Part shown: positions 18,109-26,985 of the stretch, in pieces
Layout: every line of letters starts with the position of its first letter
Position numbering within the stretch: the stretch's first letter is position 1
Program-made: the position numbers and the translations under genes
Notes under the pieces: model-generated
Databases searched by the model: none
What the model saw: the letters and a program-made list of their open reading frames with translations, nothing else
Told to the model about the DNA's origin: nothing
Source of the DNA: Fluviicola sp.
Lineage (GTDB): Bacteria > Bacteroidota > Bacteroidia > Flavobacteriales_D > Crocinitomicaceae
DNA: 64,000 nucleotides
Assembly (NCBI RefSeq): GCF_039596395.1
Contig: NZ_JBCNJT010000002.1
Span: forward strand, 248,001-312,000
Direction: 5' to 3'

Positions 18109-18263
18109 GAAAAAAAAATAATTTTTTTCCAGTTTTTTTCAAATTACCAGATTTGTCTGAACTTTCCGGGTGAAAATAATTCGTTCTATTCAATGAATCG
18201 AACTTCCTTCGGCTTTCTTTCTTGTGAGACATAGCCTCGGTCTTCATCCGCTGATGAGGACTC

Positions 18264-18836
18264 TTATTCAACGCAACGGCAAGGTGCATCAAAATACCAT
18301 TTCACCTGTGGCATGGATTCTTCCCATTTTTGTTGAAAGCGCGGACCTAAAAGAATTCCACGCATGTCTACCGCCTCCAGTTTTTTCAAGCCTAAGATTT
18401 CCTCCGGAAGCACATTAATCGGGTTATCCCAGATGTCCAGCACTTTCAAATCTGCCAGGTATCCGGTACAAGCCGGAAGGGAACTGATTCTGTTTCTTGC
18501 CAGGTGAAGCCGCTGAAGTTTCGGCATCTGACAAATTACAATCGGGGCACCATCCAAGTCATTTTTTGTTGCATCCAGGGTTTTCAGCGATTTAAAAACA
18601 CCCATTTCCAATGGAAGTTCTTTCAATTTATTTTTCGAAATATTTAAATATTTCAGATTCTTGAATGCATATAATTTCTCAGGGATCTGTTCCCACTTTA
18701 ATTTCGAAGCATCTATTGCAAGGATCGTGTCCGGATTTGCTTTTTGAATAGCTTCCCACCGGTAAATCTTCAGGGTATCCTGCGAGAAAGAAAAGTTAGT
18801 GATACAAAGAAAAATAAGTGCGGGCAGTAATTTCAT
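18264..18836 (-). CDS. Small secreted leucine-rich-repeat protein
   Basis: Protein of 190 residues with a signal peptide (MKLLPALIFLCITNFSFSQ) and about five leucine-rich repeats from residue 60 to 165, seen as LKYLNISKNKLKELP, LKTLDATKNDLDGAP, LQRLHLARNRISSLP and LKVLDIWDNPINVLP. Repeats of this kind form a curved binding surface; partners are unknown. The C-terminus ends in a Cys-Arg-Cys cap. No T9SS domain is present, so it probably stays in the periplasm. Its start codon lies inside the 3' end of ribF (41-bp overlap in another frame), so translation is likely coupled to ribF. Confidence 0.8.
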   Translation of the reverse strand: MKLLPALIFLCITNFSFSQDTLKIYRWEAIQKANPDTILAIDASKLKWEQIPEKLYAFKNLKYLNISKNKLKELPLEMGVFKSLKTLDATKNDLDGAPIVICQMPKLQRLHLARNRISSLPACTGYLADLKVLDIWDNPINVLPEEILGLKKLEAVDMRGILLGPRFQQKWEESMPQVKWYFDAPCRCVE

Positions 18837-19734
18837 CCTGTTGAATTTGATGTTTCAGATCTTCTATATTTTCAAAACGCTTTTCGTCGCGTATATGTTG
18901 CATGACTTCCACCTGAATCTGCCGGTCGTAAATTTCCTCCGAGAAATCGAACAAATAAACCTCAATGGTAATCTGGCCGTTATTCGCAACAGTGGGACGC
19001 GTGCCAATATTCATAACCCCGTAAACCAATTGGTCTCCCAGGTGAACTTTCGCAGCATACACCCCATTTTTAGGAAAGATTTTCTCGGAGTTTTCCAGGT
19101 CTATATTCGCAGTCGGGAAACCGATTGTCCGCCCGATTTGCTGTCCTTTTACCACTTTTCCCTGCAACACAAACGGAGTTCCCATCAATTCGGACGCGTA
19201 TTCCACATTTCCTTCCAGGATAGCATTGCGGATTTTGGTAGAACTGATCGTTACTTCTCCGGCAGAAATAGCAGGCAACTGGAAAACATCAAAATGGTAC
19301 AATTCGCCCAACTCCTGCAATTCCTGGAAAGATCCTTCCCGGTTCTTCCCGAAGTGATGATCGTGGCCAATGTGCATTTCGCTGACACCGATCTGGTTCA
19401 CCAATACATCACGGACAAATTCCATGGCTGATAAGCGTGAAAATTCTTTCGTGAAAGGAAAAAGAATAACGGTATCCAGTCCCAGTTTTTCCAGTTTCGC
19501 CAATTTCTCGTCCACCGTATCGATCAGTTTCACGGAGTAACTGTCGGGGTAAAGGACTTTTCGCGGATGTGGTTCGAATGTAAATAAAACAGATTCCTTG
19601 TTTTCGCGCTTAGCCTTCTGAACCAACGAACGAATAATCTCCTGGTGGCCCAAATGAACACCGTCATAGGTACCCAAAGTAAGGATTGGATGATTAAACT
19701 TTGTTTCTGAATTCAACTGCCGGACTACACGCAT
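18796..19734 (-). CDS. ribF: Bifunctional riboflavin kinase / FAD synthetase
   Basis: Converts riboflavin to FMN and FMN to FAD. It has 312 residues: N-terminal FMN adenylyltransferase domain with GTYDGVHLGHQEII (the nucleotidyltransferase HxGH-type motif) and ISSTKIR, and C-terminal riboflavin kinase domain with GFPTANID, containing the PTAN motif. The start MRVVRQL was chosen over an ATG 21 bp upstream that would overlap the promoter region. Its 3' end overlaps the LRR gene. Confidence 0.94.
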   Translation of the reverse strand: MRVVRQLNSETKFNHPILTLGTYDGVHLGHQEIIRSLVQKAKRENKESVLFTFEPHPRKVLYPDSYSVKLIDTVDEKLAKLEKLGLDTVILFPFTKEFSRLSAMEFVRDVLVNQIGVSEMHIGHDHHFGKNREGSFQELQELGELYHFDVFQLPAISAGEVTISSTKIRNAILEGNVEYASELMGTPFVLQGKVVKGQQIGRTIGFPTANIDLENSEKIFPKNGVYAAKVHLGDQLVYGVMNIGTRPTVANNGQITIEVYLFDFSEEIYDRQIQVEVMQHIRDEKRFENIEDLKHQIQQDEITARTYFSLYH

Positions 19735-19755
19735 GGTACAAATGTAGTCAAACAA

Positions 19756-19796
19756 AAAAAGACTGCACTCATCGAAAATTGAAATGCAGTCTTTTT
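19756..19796 (-). terminator. Rho-independent terminator after adhesin 1
   Basis: Arms AAAAAGACTGCA and TGCAGTCTTTTT form a perfect 12-bp stem with a 17-nt loop and a T-run on either strand. It lies between the end of the first adhesin gene and the ribF start. Confidence 0.85.
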
Positions 19797-19815
19797 CCCG
19801 AAAAAGTTTTTTGCG

Positions 19816-22800
19816 TTACCGGATCAACTGGATATCTCCATGACCCGTCAGTATTTTCCCATTGAGTCCCTCGATTTCGTATTTGAAGAAATAAACACCG
19901 TCGGAAGCAAGGTCCCCGCGAACAACTCCGTCCCAATATCCGTTTACATTGTCGTAATCGCACATTTTATCTCCCCAGCGGTTCACAATGACCACTTTCA
20001 CCGATTTCACATAAGTTGCCGTAATGAAGAATGTATCGTTATTATGGTCTCCGTTCGGCGTGAAAATATTCGGAATGCGGATAATAGGATCTGGAATCGG
20101 GTTTACGATGATCTTCACCGTGTCGGTATCCACACAAGATCCGTTCGCGGCAGTTAAAACAACCAGGTATTCTCCCGGGCTGGTATAGATATATTGAGTT
20201 CCGGCAGTCGTCGTCAGATCAATTTCCCAACCGTTCCCGAATGACCAGTTATAGGTAGAAGCGTTGATGGAGTTATTGTCGAAATTCACCGTCAGATCAG
20301 GGAAACCTTCCGTGACATCTGCTGAAACAACTGCGGTCGGCATCGGCACGATAGTTACTGTAATCTGATCGGTATTGACACACCCGTTAGCGTCTGTTCC
20401 GGTAACCGTATACGTTTGACTGGATCCCGGAGCGAATGGAACCCCGTTTGAAACTCCGTTGTTCCAGGTATAAGTCTGCGCTCCTGAGCCGGAAAGTATA
20501 ATCGTGCCCCCGATACAAATGGACTGATCGGCTCCTGCATTCACGTTCGGCAATGGATTTACAGTAATGGTTACCTGGTCTGTTCCCATACAACCGTTTG
20601 CAGCAGTTCCAGTTACCGTATAGGTAGTTGTTGACCCAGGAACAAAAGAAACGCCGTTAGTAACCCCGTTATTCCAGGTATAGGATTGCGCTCCGTATCC
20701 GTTCAATGTAACCGACCCGCCCTGGCACACCGCCTGAGGAGAACCCGCATCTACATTCGGAAGCGGATTTACGGTAATGGTAACCTGATCGGTATTCGTA
20801 CATCCGTTCGCATTTGTTCCGGTCACCGTGTAAGTCGTTGTAGCAGACGGAGTAAAAGCAACTCCGTTCGAAACACCATTATTCCAGGCGTAAGATTGTG
20901 CTCCCGAACCGTTCAATGTAACAGGCAAGCCCTGACAAACCGTTTGAGGCGAACCTGCGTCTACGTTTGGCAACGGATTCACTGTAACCGTCACCTGGTC
21001 TGTTCCCGTACAGCCGTTTGCATCTGTTCCGGTTACCGTATAAGTTGTGGTTGACGCCGGAGAAAAGGAGACTCCGTTGCTGACTCCATTGTTCCAGGTA
21101 TAAGATTGTGCTCCTGATCCGTTCAAAGTAACAGATCCGCCCTGGCAAACAGATTGGGGAGAACCCGCATCTACATTGGACAATGGATTGATCGTAACCG
21201 TAACCTGATCTGTACTTTGGCAGCCATTCGCATCCGTACCGGTTACCGTATAAGTCGTTGTTGAAGCGGGAACAAAGGAAACTCCGTTCGTAACTCCATT
21301 ATTCCAGGAATACGATTGTGCTCCCGATCCGTTCAATGTAACCGACCCGCCCTGGCAAACCGATTGAGGCGCACCCGCATCTACGTTTGGCAACAGATTT
21401 ACTGTAATAGTAACCTGATCCGTACTCTGACAGCCGTTCACATCCGTACCGGTTACTGTATAAGTCGTTGTTGAGGCTGGAGCAAAAGAAACACCGTTGC
21501 TGACTCCATTATTCCAGGAGTAGGTTTGCGCTCCCGAACCGGAAACCGAAATCATTGCTCCCTGGCAAATCGTTTGATCCGAACCTGCATTCACAACCGG
21601 GACCGCATTTACTGTAATGGTAACTGCGTCTGTAGATGTACAGCCATTTGCCGCCGTTCCGGTAACATTATAAGTAGTTGTAGTTGCAGGAGAAACAGAA
21701 ATACCATTTCCTGCTCCCAATCCATTATCCCAGGAATAGCTCACAGCTCCCGTAGCCGATAAAGTGGTGCTTCCTCCCGGACAAATAGAAGTATTTGTTC
21801 CGGCATCAATAACGGGTGGAGTTCCCACAGCTACCGTTACCTGGTCGGTAGCAGTACGTCCGCACTGATCGGTTGCCGTAACCGTATACGTTGTTGTTGA
21901 AGCAGGTGACACGGAAACTGACGCGGTTGATCCCGCACCGTTATCCCAGGAATAAGTCACTGATCCGTTTCCGTTAGCAGATGTAGCAGTTAATGTAGCC
22001 GAAGAAGCGCCGCCGCAAATATCCGTATCCGGACCAGCATTAGCGGTCAATGGAGCAGCATCATCAATATTTATAATGGCTAATCCGTTGCTGCAAACAC
22101 TTATCGGATAAGTACATTCGATCGTTTCAACTCCTTCCGTTATCCCATCTGTAAAGACATTGATCGGCAGGTTAATGGAAGTTTGCCCGGCAGGAATAGT
22201 AATCGAAGATGGCAAGGACGAATAATCGACACCACTGGTAGCCGTTCCTCCCCAGGTTACGTTGAACGAATAATCGGACGCCTGCGCAGTTGGAATGGTA
22301 AAAGTGATGGTATTCGTATTGAAACATTCTTCGTACAAAGCAGTTCCGAACGGATAAGTTGCCGCCAGTGACAATGGAGGATTTCCAACCGCAAACAATC
22401 CGTTTTCCTGGATAAATACCCATGAATCGTAGATCGGGTCACCACCATCTGCTATCATCAAACGGATATGATAAGTTTGACAAGCAATTACGTTACTGCT
22501 GGCAGTCAACTGAACAGTGTACCCATCCATGACATTCGGGTTGTTCAATGCAATATTATTTCTATACAAAGAACTGTTCGACCCGAGATTGATATTATCA
22601 ATGGTTACAGGCATATTACCCGGTAGCACGGCGATGTTTGGTGTTCCGGCTATTCCCGGCCCTGAAATATAAAACGCAAAGGCATCATTATACCCCAAAC
22701 CAACATATTCATTGTACTCTTCCGAACCAAAAATGTAATTTACATTGATACTATTGGTGATGGGAACAAAGTCAAACTCCAGGATGATTCCATCATAAGT

Positions 22801-23169
22801 ATCATCGCCGGCAATTCCATCCAATTGAGGAATAGAATTACCATTATTGTCTCCGCTCAAAAATACTCCCGGACCTCCCTGAAGTGCCGTGGCAGTATTC
22901 ACAAATCCGCTGCTCAAAACAACTCCCGAGTTCATGGATGTACCGATACCTGCAGAAGTACCGCCTATAAATTTGGCAATGGCTCTTGAATCTCCGGTAA
23001 GTGATACGTTGGAAAAAGTTACTCCCGGACCGCAGATGGTGGCCACGTAATTATTGGCGACATCGGAGCTTAAAGTAATCTGTGCGCTGACAGAATTGGT
23101 GCAACTTATAATCGTCACAACCAATGACGACAAAAGCGTCAATTGAACTTGTTTCAATAGCTTTTTCAT
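19816..23169 (-). CDS. T9SS type B adhesin 1 (choice-of-anchor L, Calx-beta, eight 70-residue repeats, PKD)
   Basis: Surface protein of 1117 residues. After the signal peptide (ending near SVSAQ) come a choice-of-anchor L domain (about 30-250), recognisable by FGSEEYNEYVGLGYNDAFAF; a Calx-beta-like region (about 270-370); eight Ig-like repeats of about 70 residues with the core AGxxQxxCQGGSVTLNGSGA and WNNGVxNGVxF; a PKD-type domain (about 945-1030); and the type B gliding/T9SS C-terminal domain from IPNIFTPNGDHNN through RWGDKM and GVYFFKYE. The type B domain directs secretion by T9SS; the other domains suggest adhesion. The start MKKLLKQ fits a signal peptide; a 7-residue longer form is possible. 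TTACTACT words precede the start. Confidence 0.85.
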   Translation of the reverse strand: MKKLLKQVQLTLLSSLVVTIISCTNSVSAQITLSSDVANNYVATICGPGVTFSNVSLTGDSRAIAKFIGGTSAGIGTSMNSGVVLSSGFVNTATALQGGPGVFLSGDNNGNSIPQLDGIAGDDTYDGIILEFDFVPITNSINVNYIFGSEEYNEYVGLGYNDAFAFYISGPGIAGTPNIAVLPGNMPVTIDNINLGSNSSLYRNNIALNNPNVMDGYTVQLTASSNVIACQTYHIRLMIADGGDPIYDSWVFIQENGLFAVGNPPLSLAATYPFGTALYEECFNTNTITFTIPTAQASDYSFNVTWGGTATSGVDYSSLPSSITIPAGQTSINLPINVFTDGITEGVETIECTYPISVCSNGLAIINIDDAAPLTANAGPDTDICGGASSATLTATSANGNGSVTYSWDNGAGSTASVSVSPASTTTYTVTATDQCGRTATDQVTVAVGTPPVIDAGTNTSICPGGSTTLSATGAVSYSWDNGLGAGNGISVSPATTTTYNVTGTAANGCTSTDAVTITVNAVPVVNAGSDQTICQGAMISVSGSGAQTYSWNNGVSNGVSFAPASTTTYTVTGTDVNGCQSTDQVTITVNLLPNVDAGAPQSVCQGGSVTLNGSGAQSYSWNNGVTNGVSFVPASTTTYTVTGTDANGCQSTDQVTVTINPLSNVDAGSPQSVCQGGSVTLNGSGAQSYTWNNGVSNGVSFSPASTTTYTVTGTDANGCTGTDQVTVTVNPLPNVDAGSPQTVCQGLPVTLNGSGAQSYAWNNGVSNGVAFTPSATTTYTVTGTNANGCTNTDQVTITVNPLPNVDAGSPQAVCQGGSVTLNGYGAQSYTWNNGVTNGVSFVPGSTTTYTVTGTAANGCMGTDQVTITVNPLPNVNAGADQSICIGGTIILSGSGAQTYTWNNGVSNGVPFAPGSSQTYTVTGTDANGCVNTDQITVTIVPMPTAVVSADVTEGFPDLTVNFDNNSINASTYNWSFGNGWEIDLTTTAGTQYIYTSPGEYLVVLTAANGSCVDTDTVKIIVNPIPDPIIRIPNIFTPNGDHNNDTFFITATYVKSVKVVIVNRWGDKMCDYDNVNGYWDGVVRGDLASDGVYFFKYEIEGLNGKILTGHGDIQLIR
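20345..22055 (-). repeat. Tandem 210-bp repeats of adhesin 1
   Basis: Eight copies encode the 70-residue Ig-like unit. Copies 3 to 8 keep an exact 210-bp period; for example TTCCAGG recurs near 20672, 20882, 21092, 21302 and 21512. The first two copies are more divergent. Confidence 0.85.
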
Positions 23170-23327
23170 AGTAGTAATAAGTAGTAACAAGAAACCTCCT
23201 TAAGAAATGTGTTCCTTGTTTTTTAGTAGTAATAATCCTTTAAAAGTTACGAATTTTAAGGAATAATTAAATAAAAACCAATTATACGTCTTTTTTTAAC
23301 AACAAAAAATTCCGAATTGTCCTAAAA

Positions 23328-23356
23328 AAAGGCCGCATTTTCGGAATACGGCCTTT
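23328..23356 (-). terminator. Rho-independent terminator after adhesin 2
   Basis: Arms AAAGGCCG and CGGCCTTT enclose a 13-nt loop, with an A-run on the plus side giving a T-run at the end of the minus-strand transcript. Confidence 0.75.
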
Positions 23357-23376
23357 GGAACAAAAAGTTGCATAAA

Positions 23377-26300
23377 TTATCGGGCCAGCTGAATATTTCC
23401 TTGTCCGGAAAGAATAGTTCCGTTCAATCCTTCGATGACATAAGTGAAGAAATAAACCCCGTCTGAAGCGAGATTTCCGTTCACTGTTCCATCCCAATAA
23501 CCCTGTACATTGTCGTAATCATACATTCTGTCTCCCCAGCGGTTCACAATCTGCACCCTCACAGATTTCACGTAACTTGCTGTAATAAAGAATGTATCGT
23601 TATTATGATCTCCGTTCGGTGTAAAAATATTCGGAACTACGATAATCGGATCCGGAAGCGGATTCACTGTTATTAATACCGTATCGGTATCGGAGCATGA
23701 CCCGTTCGAAGCTGTTAAAATAACGATGTAATCACCCGGATTCGCATATTCATGTTGTTGCCCCGCTGTGGAAGAAACATTCCATTGGGAACCATCTCCG
23801 AAGTTCCAGTGATAGGTTGATGCATTGGTTGAATTATTATCGAAATTAACCGTAAGGGCAGGAAAACCTTCCGTCACATCTGCAGAAACACTTGCCGCCG
23901 GATACGTAACGATTGTTACAGTAACCTGGTCGGTATTGACACAGCCATTGATATCCGTACCTGTAACCGTGTAAGTTTGAGTCGATCCCGGAGTAAATGA
24001 AACTCCGTTGGTAACTCCATTATTCCAAACGTAAGTCTGAGCTCCGGAACCTGAAAGTGTCACAGGGCTTCCGATACAAATCGTTTGATCTGCTCCGGCG
24101 TTTACATTCGGAAGCGGATTGATGGTTACCACTACCTGATCCGTACTCTGACACCCGTTCGCATCCGTACCGGTTACTGTGTATGTTTGTGTAGAGCCAG
24201 GTATGAAGGAAACGCCGTTTGTAACGCCATTATTCCAGCTATATGTTTGGGTTCCTGTGGCTGTTAACGTAACACTTCCGCCCTGGCAAACCGACTGGTC
24301 AATTCCTGCATTCACGGGAACCGCCGTGTTTACTGTAATGGTAACCTGGTCGGTATTGGTACAACCATTCGCATTTGTTCCTGTTACCGTATATGTTTGT
24401 GTCGCAGAAGGTGTAAATGCTACACCATTTGTAACTCCATTGTTCCAGGTATAGGAAGTCGCACCCGAACCATTCAAAGTAACCGGACTTCCCTGACAAA
24501 CTGTTTGCGGGGCACCTGCATCAACCACAGGCAGCGGATTTACTGTAACAACTACCTGATCTGTTCCCTGGCAACCATTCGCAGCAGTACCGGTTACCGT
24601 ATATGTTTGGGTAGAAGCCGGGGTAAATGAAACACCGTTGGTAACACCATTATTCCAGGTATAAGATTGCACTCCGGAACCACTCAATACGACAGAACTT
24701 CCGATACAGATCGCCTGATCATTTCCGGCATTTACCAGTGGAGCCGGATTCACAGTCACCTGAATGATCGAATTTGCCGTACATCCGTTTACATCTGTTG
24801 CGGTAACCGTATAGTTGGTGGTCGTTGCCGGACTAACCGTATTGCTCGGCCCATTTGGAAGGGAATTGCTCCAGGAGAAAACGTAAGATCCGTTCCCGCC
24901 CGTTGCCTGAGCATTCATCACCACACTAGCACCCGCACACATCGTTAGCGGTGTATTGGTTGTTACGTTTACAGGAGTAGGCTGTGCAATAGTAACTGAA
25001 ATTGTATCCCGGCAATTATTGACATCAGCTACCACATAATTATATGTTCCGGCAGCCAGGCTTGTGAATGTATTCGATCCCTGGTAAGTACCACCTACAA
25101 GCGAATAGGTATAAGGTAATGGTGTTCCCGTTCCTCCGAGTTGCGCACTTCCGTCACTCAATCCGTTACAGGATGCATCCTGGTTGTCAATCAAAAGAGC
25201 GGTCAGGTTGTTAACCATTCCCACCGTTGCGGGCATGGATGCAGAACAACCATTATCGTCAACCACCTGAATGGTGTAAGTTCCTCCTGCCACATTGTTA
25301 AATGTCGGGCTTGTTTGAGAAGTTCCTCCGTTGGAAGAATAATGAAGCGTTCCGGTTCCTCCCGATCCTGACATGGTTAAACTTCCGTCGCTTGCAGAGC
25401 AATTTGCAGCTGTTGCCGATACGAAAGAAATGGTAACTGCCGCCGGTTGTGTAATGGTTACAGGCTGAGTATCGGTACATCCGTTCGCATCCGTTACTTC
25501 AATAGTATAGGTTCCGGCTGCCAAGTTTGAATAAGTACCGCCGGATTGGGTGGAACCACCGTTTAGTGTATAAGAATAAGGTGCCTGGCCTCCCGACACC
25601 GCAGTAACAGCAGAACCGTTTGAACCACCGTTACAGGAAACATCCATAGTGCTTGCAAGCGTTAAATCAATCGTACTTGACGGACCAACTGTAGCAGAAA
25701 TACTTCCCTGGCAACCATTCACATCCTGAACCAGGACCGTGTAGTTACCTGAAGCCAGGTTGTTAAACACTCCACCCGGCTGCCAGCTTACTCCGTTATC
25801 GATCGAATACTGATAACTACCCGCTCCGCCGGTCCCCTGCACCTCAAAACTACCTGTGGATGAAGAACAGGAAGGAGGCGTTGAAGCAATTTGATTTCCG
25901 GAAGGTATTCCCGGATCCGGGGTGACCAGTACATTATCTGTTTTAACAATCACCGTTCCGTCACAGGCGGTATACGTTGTTGTAGCGGTATAAGTAGTTG
26001 CTACCGTTGGACAAACGTTTACGGTATTTCCAGTTCCTACACTTGTTGCTCCCTGGAACCATTCCGTTGTATAAATCGGAGCTCCGTTCGGAGTAAAGCG
26101 CCATCCTTCCGGGGTTGAAACCGTCCAGGTAGGTGAAGTATTCCTGTTAGGAGCTGCAATTCCGGAAGTCCCTGCAGGATTTTGAATACCGATAATCGCC
26201 GCTCCGCCGTTCCAGCTTGAACACAACCCTTTATTGTTTACGTATACATCGATCACATTGGTTGTTTCATACAATACCATCATAAAAGTGGAAAACACAC

Positions 26301-26862
26301 TACCGTTACAGGAAGTGGAGTAATGAGGCAAGCCATTATAAGAGACAACAAATATTCTGCACGGTGCTGTTCCAACCACATACCACTTTACGGTCCCTCC
26401 ATAAGACGGATCAATATCGTGGTAAATTCCAAAAATATCTCCTGCCGCAGTCAAACTGGTTGAAGGACAAGATGCCGTAAACGACCAGGGTTGTGTTGTC
26501 GGTGCATACGTTCCGAACTTGATAGATCCGTTCGACCCGATCTTACAACTTGTGTAGGATTGTCCGTAATAACAAAACGTAAAAGGCAATGTAATCTGAG
26601 GACTCCAAACGTCATCGGTTCCTACGGAAACTCCCGTTCCTCCTGCCTGATTGTAAGCAATCGGCGGAGTGTGTGGAATAGAAGCAACTGAATAAGTATT
26701 GGTGGCTCCGGCATGAAACGGTGTGGCCGTTAATGTAGCACAGGGCTGATTACAAGTAAGCGTTTGATCTGCTCCGGCATTCACGCTGGGACATCCCGGA
26801 AACTGTGCATACGCAGTTGTAATTACTGACAGGATCCCTATCAGAGTAGTAGTAAGTTTCAT
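23377..26862 (-). CDS. T9SS type B adhesin 2 (SprB-like repeats, 70-residue repeats, PKD)
   Basis: Surface protein of 1161 residues with a signal peptide (MKLTTTLIGILSVITTAYAQ). The N-terminal 300 residues are Cys- and aromatic-rich and contain a region like a nidogen-type extracellular fold. Then come four SprB-like repeats (each with GTYTIEVTDANGC-type ends), five Ig-like repeats of the 70-residue family, a PKD domain, and a type B C-terminal domain with VPNIFTPNGDHNN and RWGDRMYDYD. SprB of Flavobacterium johnsoniae is the motile adhesin of gliding; a role in gliding or attachment is inferred, and no SprF-like partner is in the window. An ATG 81 bp upstream is in frame but would ruin the signal peptide. 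Confidence 0.84.
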   Translation of the reverse strand: MKLTTTLIGILSVITTAYAQFPGCPSVNAGADQTLTCNQPCATLTATPFHAGATNTYSVASIPHTPPIAYNQAGGTGVSVGTDDVWSPQITLPFTFCYYGQSYTSCKIGSNGSIKFGTYAPTTQPWSFTASCPSTSLTAAGDIFGIYHDIDPSYGGTVKWYVVGTAPCRIFVVSYNGLPHYSTSCNGSVFSTFMMVLYETTNVIDVYVNNKGLCSSWNGGAAIIGIQNPAGTSGIAAPNRNTSPTWTVSTPEGWRFTPNGAPIYTTEWFQGATSVGTGNTVNVCPTVATTYTATTTYTACDGTVIVKTDNVLVTPDPGIPSGNQIASTPPSCSSSTGSFEVQGTGGAGSYQYSIDNGVSWQPGGVFNNLASGNYTVLVQDVNGCQGSISATVGPSSTIDLTLASTMDVSCNGGSNGSAVTAVSGGQAPYSYTLNGGSTQSGGTYSNLAAGTYTIEVTDANGCTDTQPVTITQPAAVTISFVSATAANCSASDGSLTMSGSGGTGTLHYSSNGGTSQTSPTFNNVAGGTYTIQVVDDNGCSASMPATVGMVNNLTALLIDNQDASCNGLSDGSAQLGGTGTPLPYTYSLVGGTYQGSNTFTSLAAGTYNYVVADVNNCRDTISVTIAQPTPVNVTTNTPLTMCAGASVVMNAQATGGNGSYVFSWSNSLPNGPSNTVSPATTTNYTVTATDVNGCTANSIIQVTVNPAPLVNAGNDQAICIGSSVVLSGSGVQSYTWNNGVTNGVSFTPASTQTYTVTGTAANGCQGTDQVVVTVNPLPVVDAGAPQTVCQGSPVTLNGSGATSYTWNNGVTNGVAFTPSATQTYTVTGTNANGCTNTDQVTITVNTAVPVNAGIDQSVCQGGSVTLTATGTQTYSWNNGVTNGVSFIPGSTQTYTVTGTDANGCQSTDQVVVTINPLPNVNAGADQTICIGSPVTLSGSGAQTYVWNNGVTNGVSFTPGSTQTYTVTGTDINGCVNTDQVTVTIVTYPAASVSADVTEGFPALTVNFDNNSTNASTYHWNFGDGSQWNVSSTAGQQHEYANPGDYIVILTASNGSCSDTDTVLITVNPLPDPIIVVPNIFTPNGDHNNDTFFITASYVKSVRVQIVNRWGDRMYDYDNVQGYWDGTVNGNLASDGVYFFTYVIEGLNGTILSGQGNIQLAR
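23910..24960 (-). repeat. Tandem 210-bp repeats of adhesin 2
   Basis: Five copies of the same 70-residue Ig-like unit as in adhesin 1; four are close to the consensus and the most N-terminal one is divergent. Confidence 0.8.
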
Positions 26863-26927
26863 AATTGGTCGTTCTGAGTAACAAGTAGTTGAAACGAAAA
26901 TACACAAAAAAGGTTTCAAACCAAAAA

Positions 26928-26968
26928 AAGGTGTGCAAATCATTGTATTATCAATAATTGCACACCTT
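26928..26968 (-). terminator. Rho-independent terminator after adhesin 3
   Basis: Arms AAGGTGTGCAA and TTGCACACCTT form an 11-bp stem with a 19-nt A/T-rich loop; T residues follow on the minus strand. Confidence 0.8.
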
Positions 26969-26985
26969 CGAATCTTTATCTGTAT

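Larger units (their letters stand above)
17857..18263. other. Gene-free convergent spacer with repeats, a terminator and an ECF-type promoter
   Basis: The spacer between ddl and the leucine-rich-repeat gene holds, left to right: words of the type CCGCAAAG/GCGCAAAG with an inverted CTTTGCGC copy at about 17875-17943; a perfect 10-bp hairpin; a GT-rich stretch (read on the minus strand); a CAACC-N14-GCATC promoter on the minus strand; and an A/T hairpin (TGGAAAAAAA versus TTTTTTTCCA) just beyond it. No protein-coding gene is supported. Confidence 0.6.

Noticed and set aside
17857-18263. tRNA or other structured RNA gene in the gene-free spacers (also checked at 33.2-33.6, 41.0-41.3, 53.1-53.4 and 58.0-58.5 kb)
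   Set aside because: No cloverleaf pattern, T-loop GTTCRA context with matching arms, or CCA end was found by eye; a covariance-model search would be decisive.
18098-18292. 64-codon minus-strand ORF at the end of the LRR gene
   Set aside because: It overlaps the LRR coding region in another frame, has a biased basic composition with a Lys/Phe-rich end and covers the ECF-type promoter; taken as chance.
20345-22055. Regular spacing that could be read as a CRISPR array
   Set aside because: The period is 210 bp, in frame inside a protein gene, and every unit is an Ig-like domain; no short identical repeats with unique spacers.
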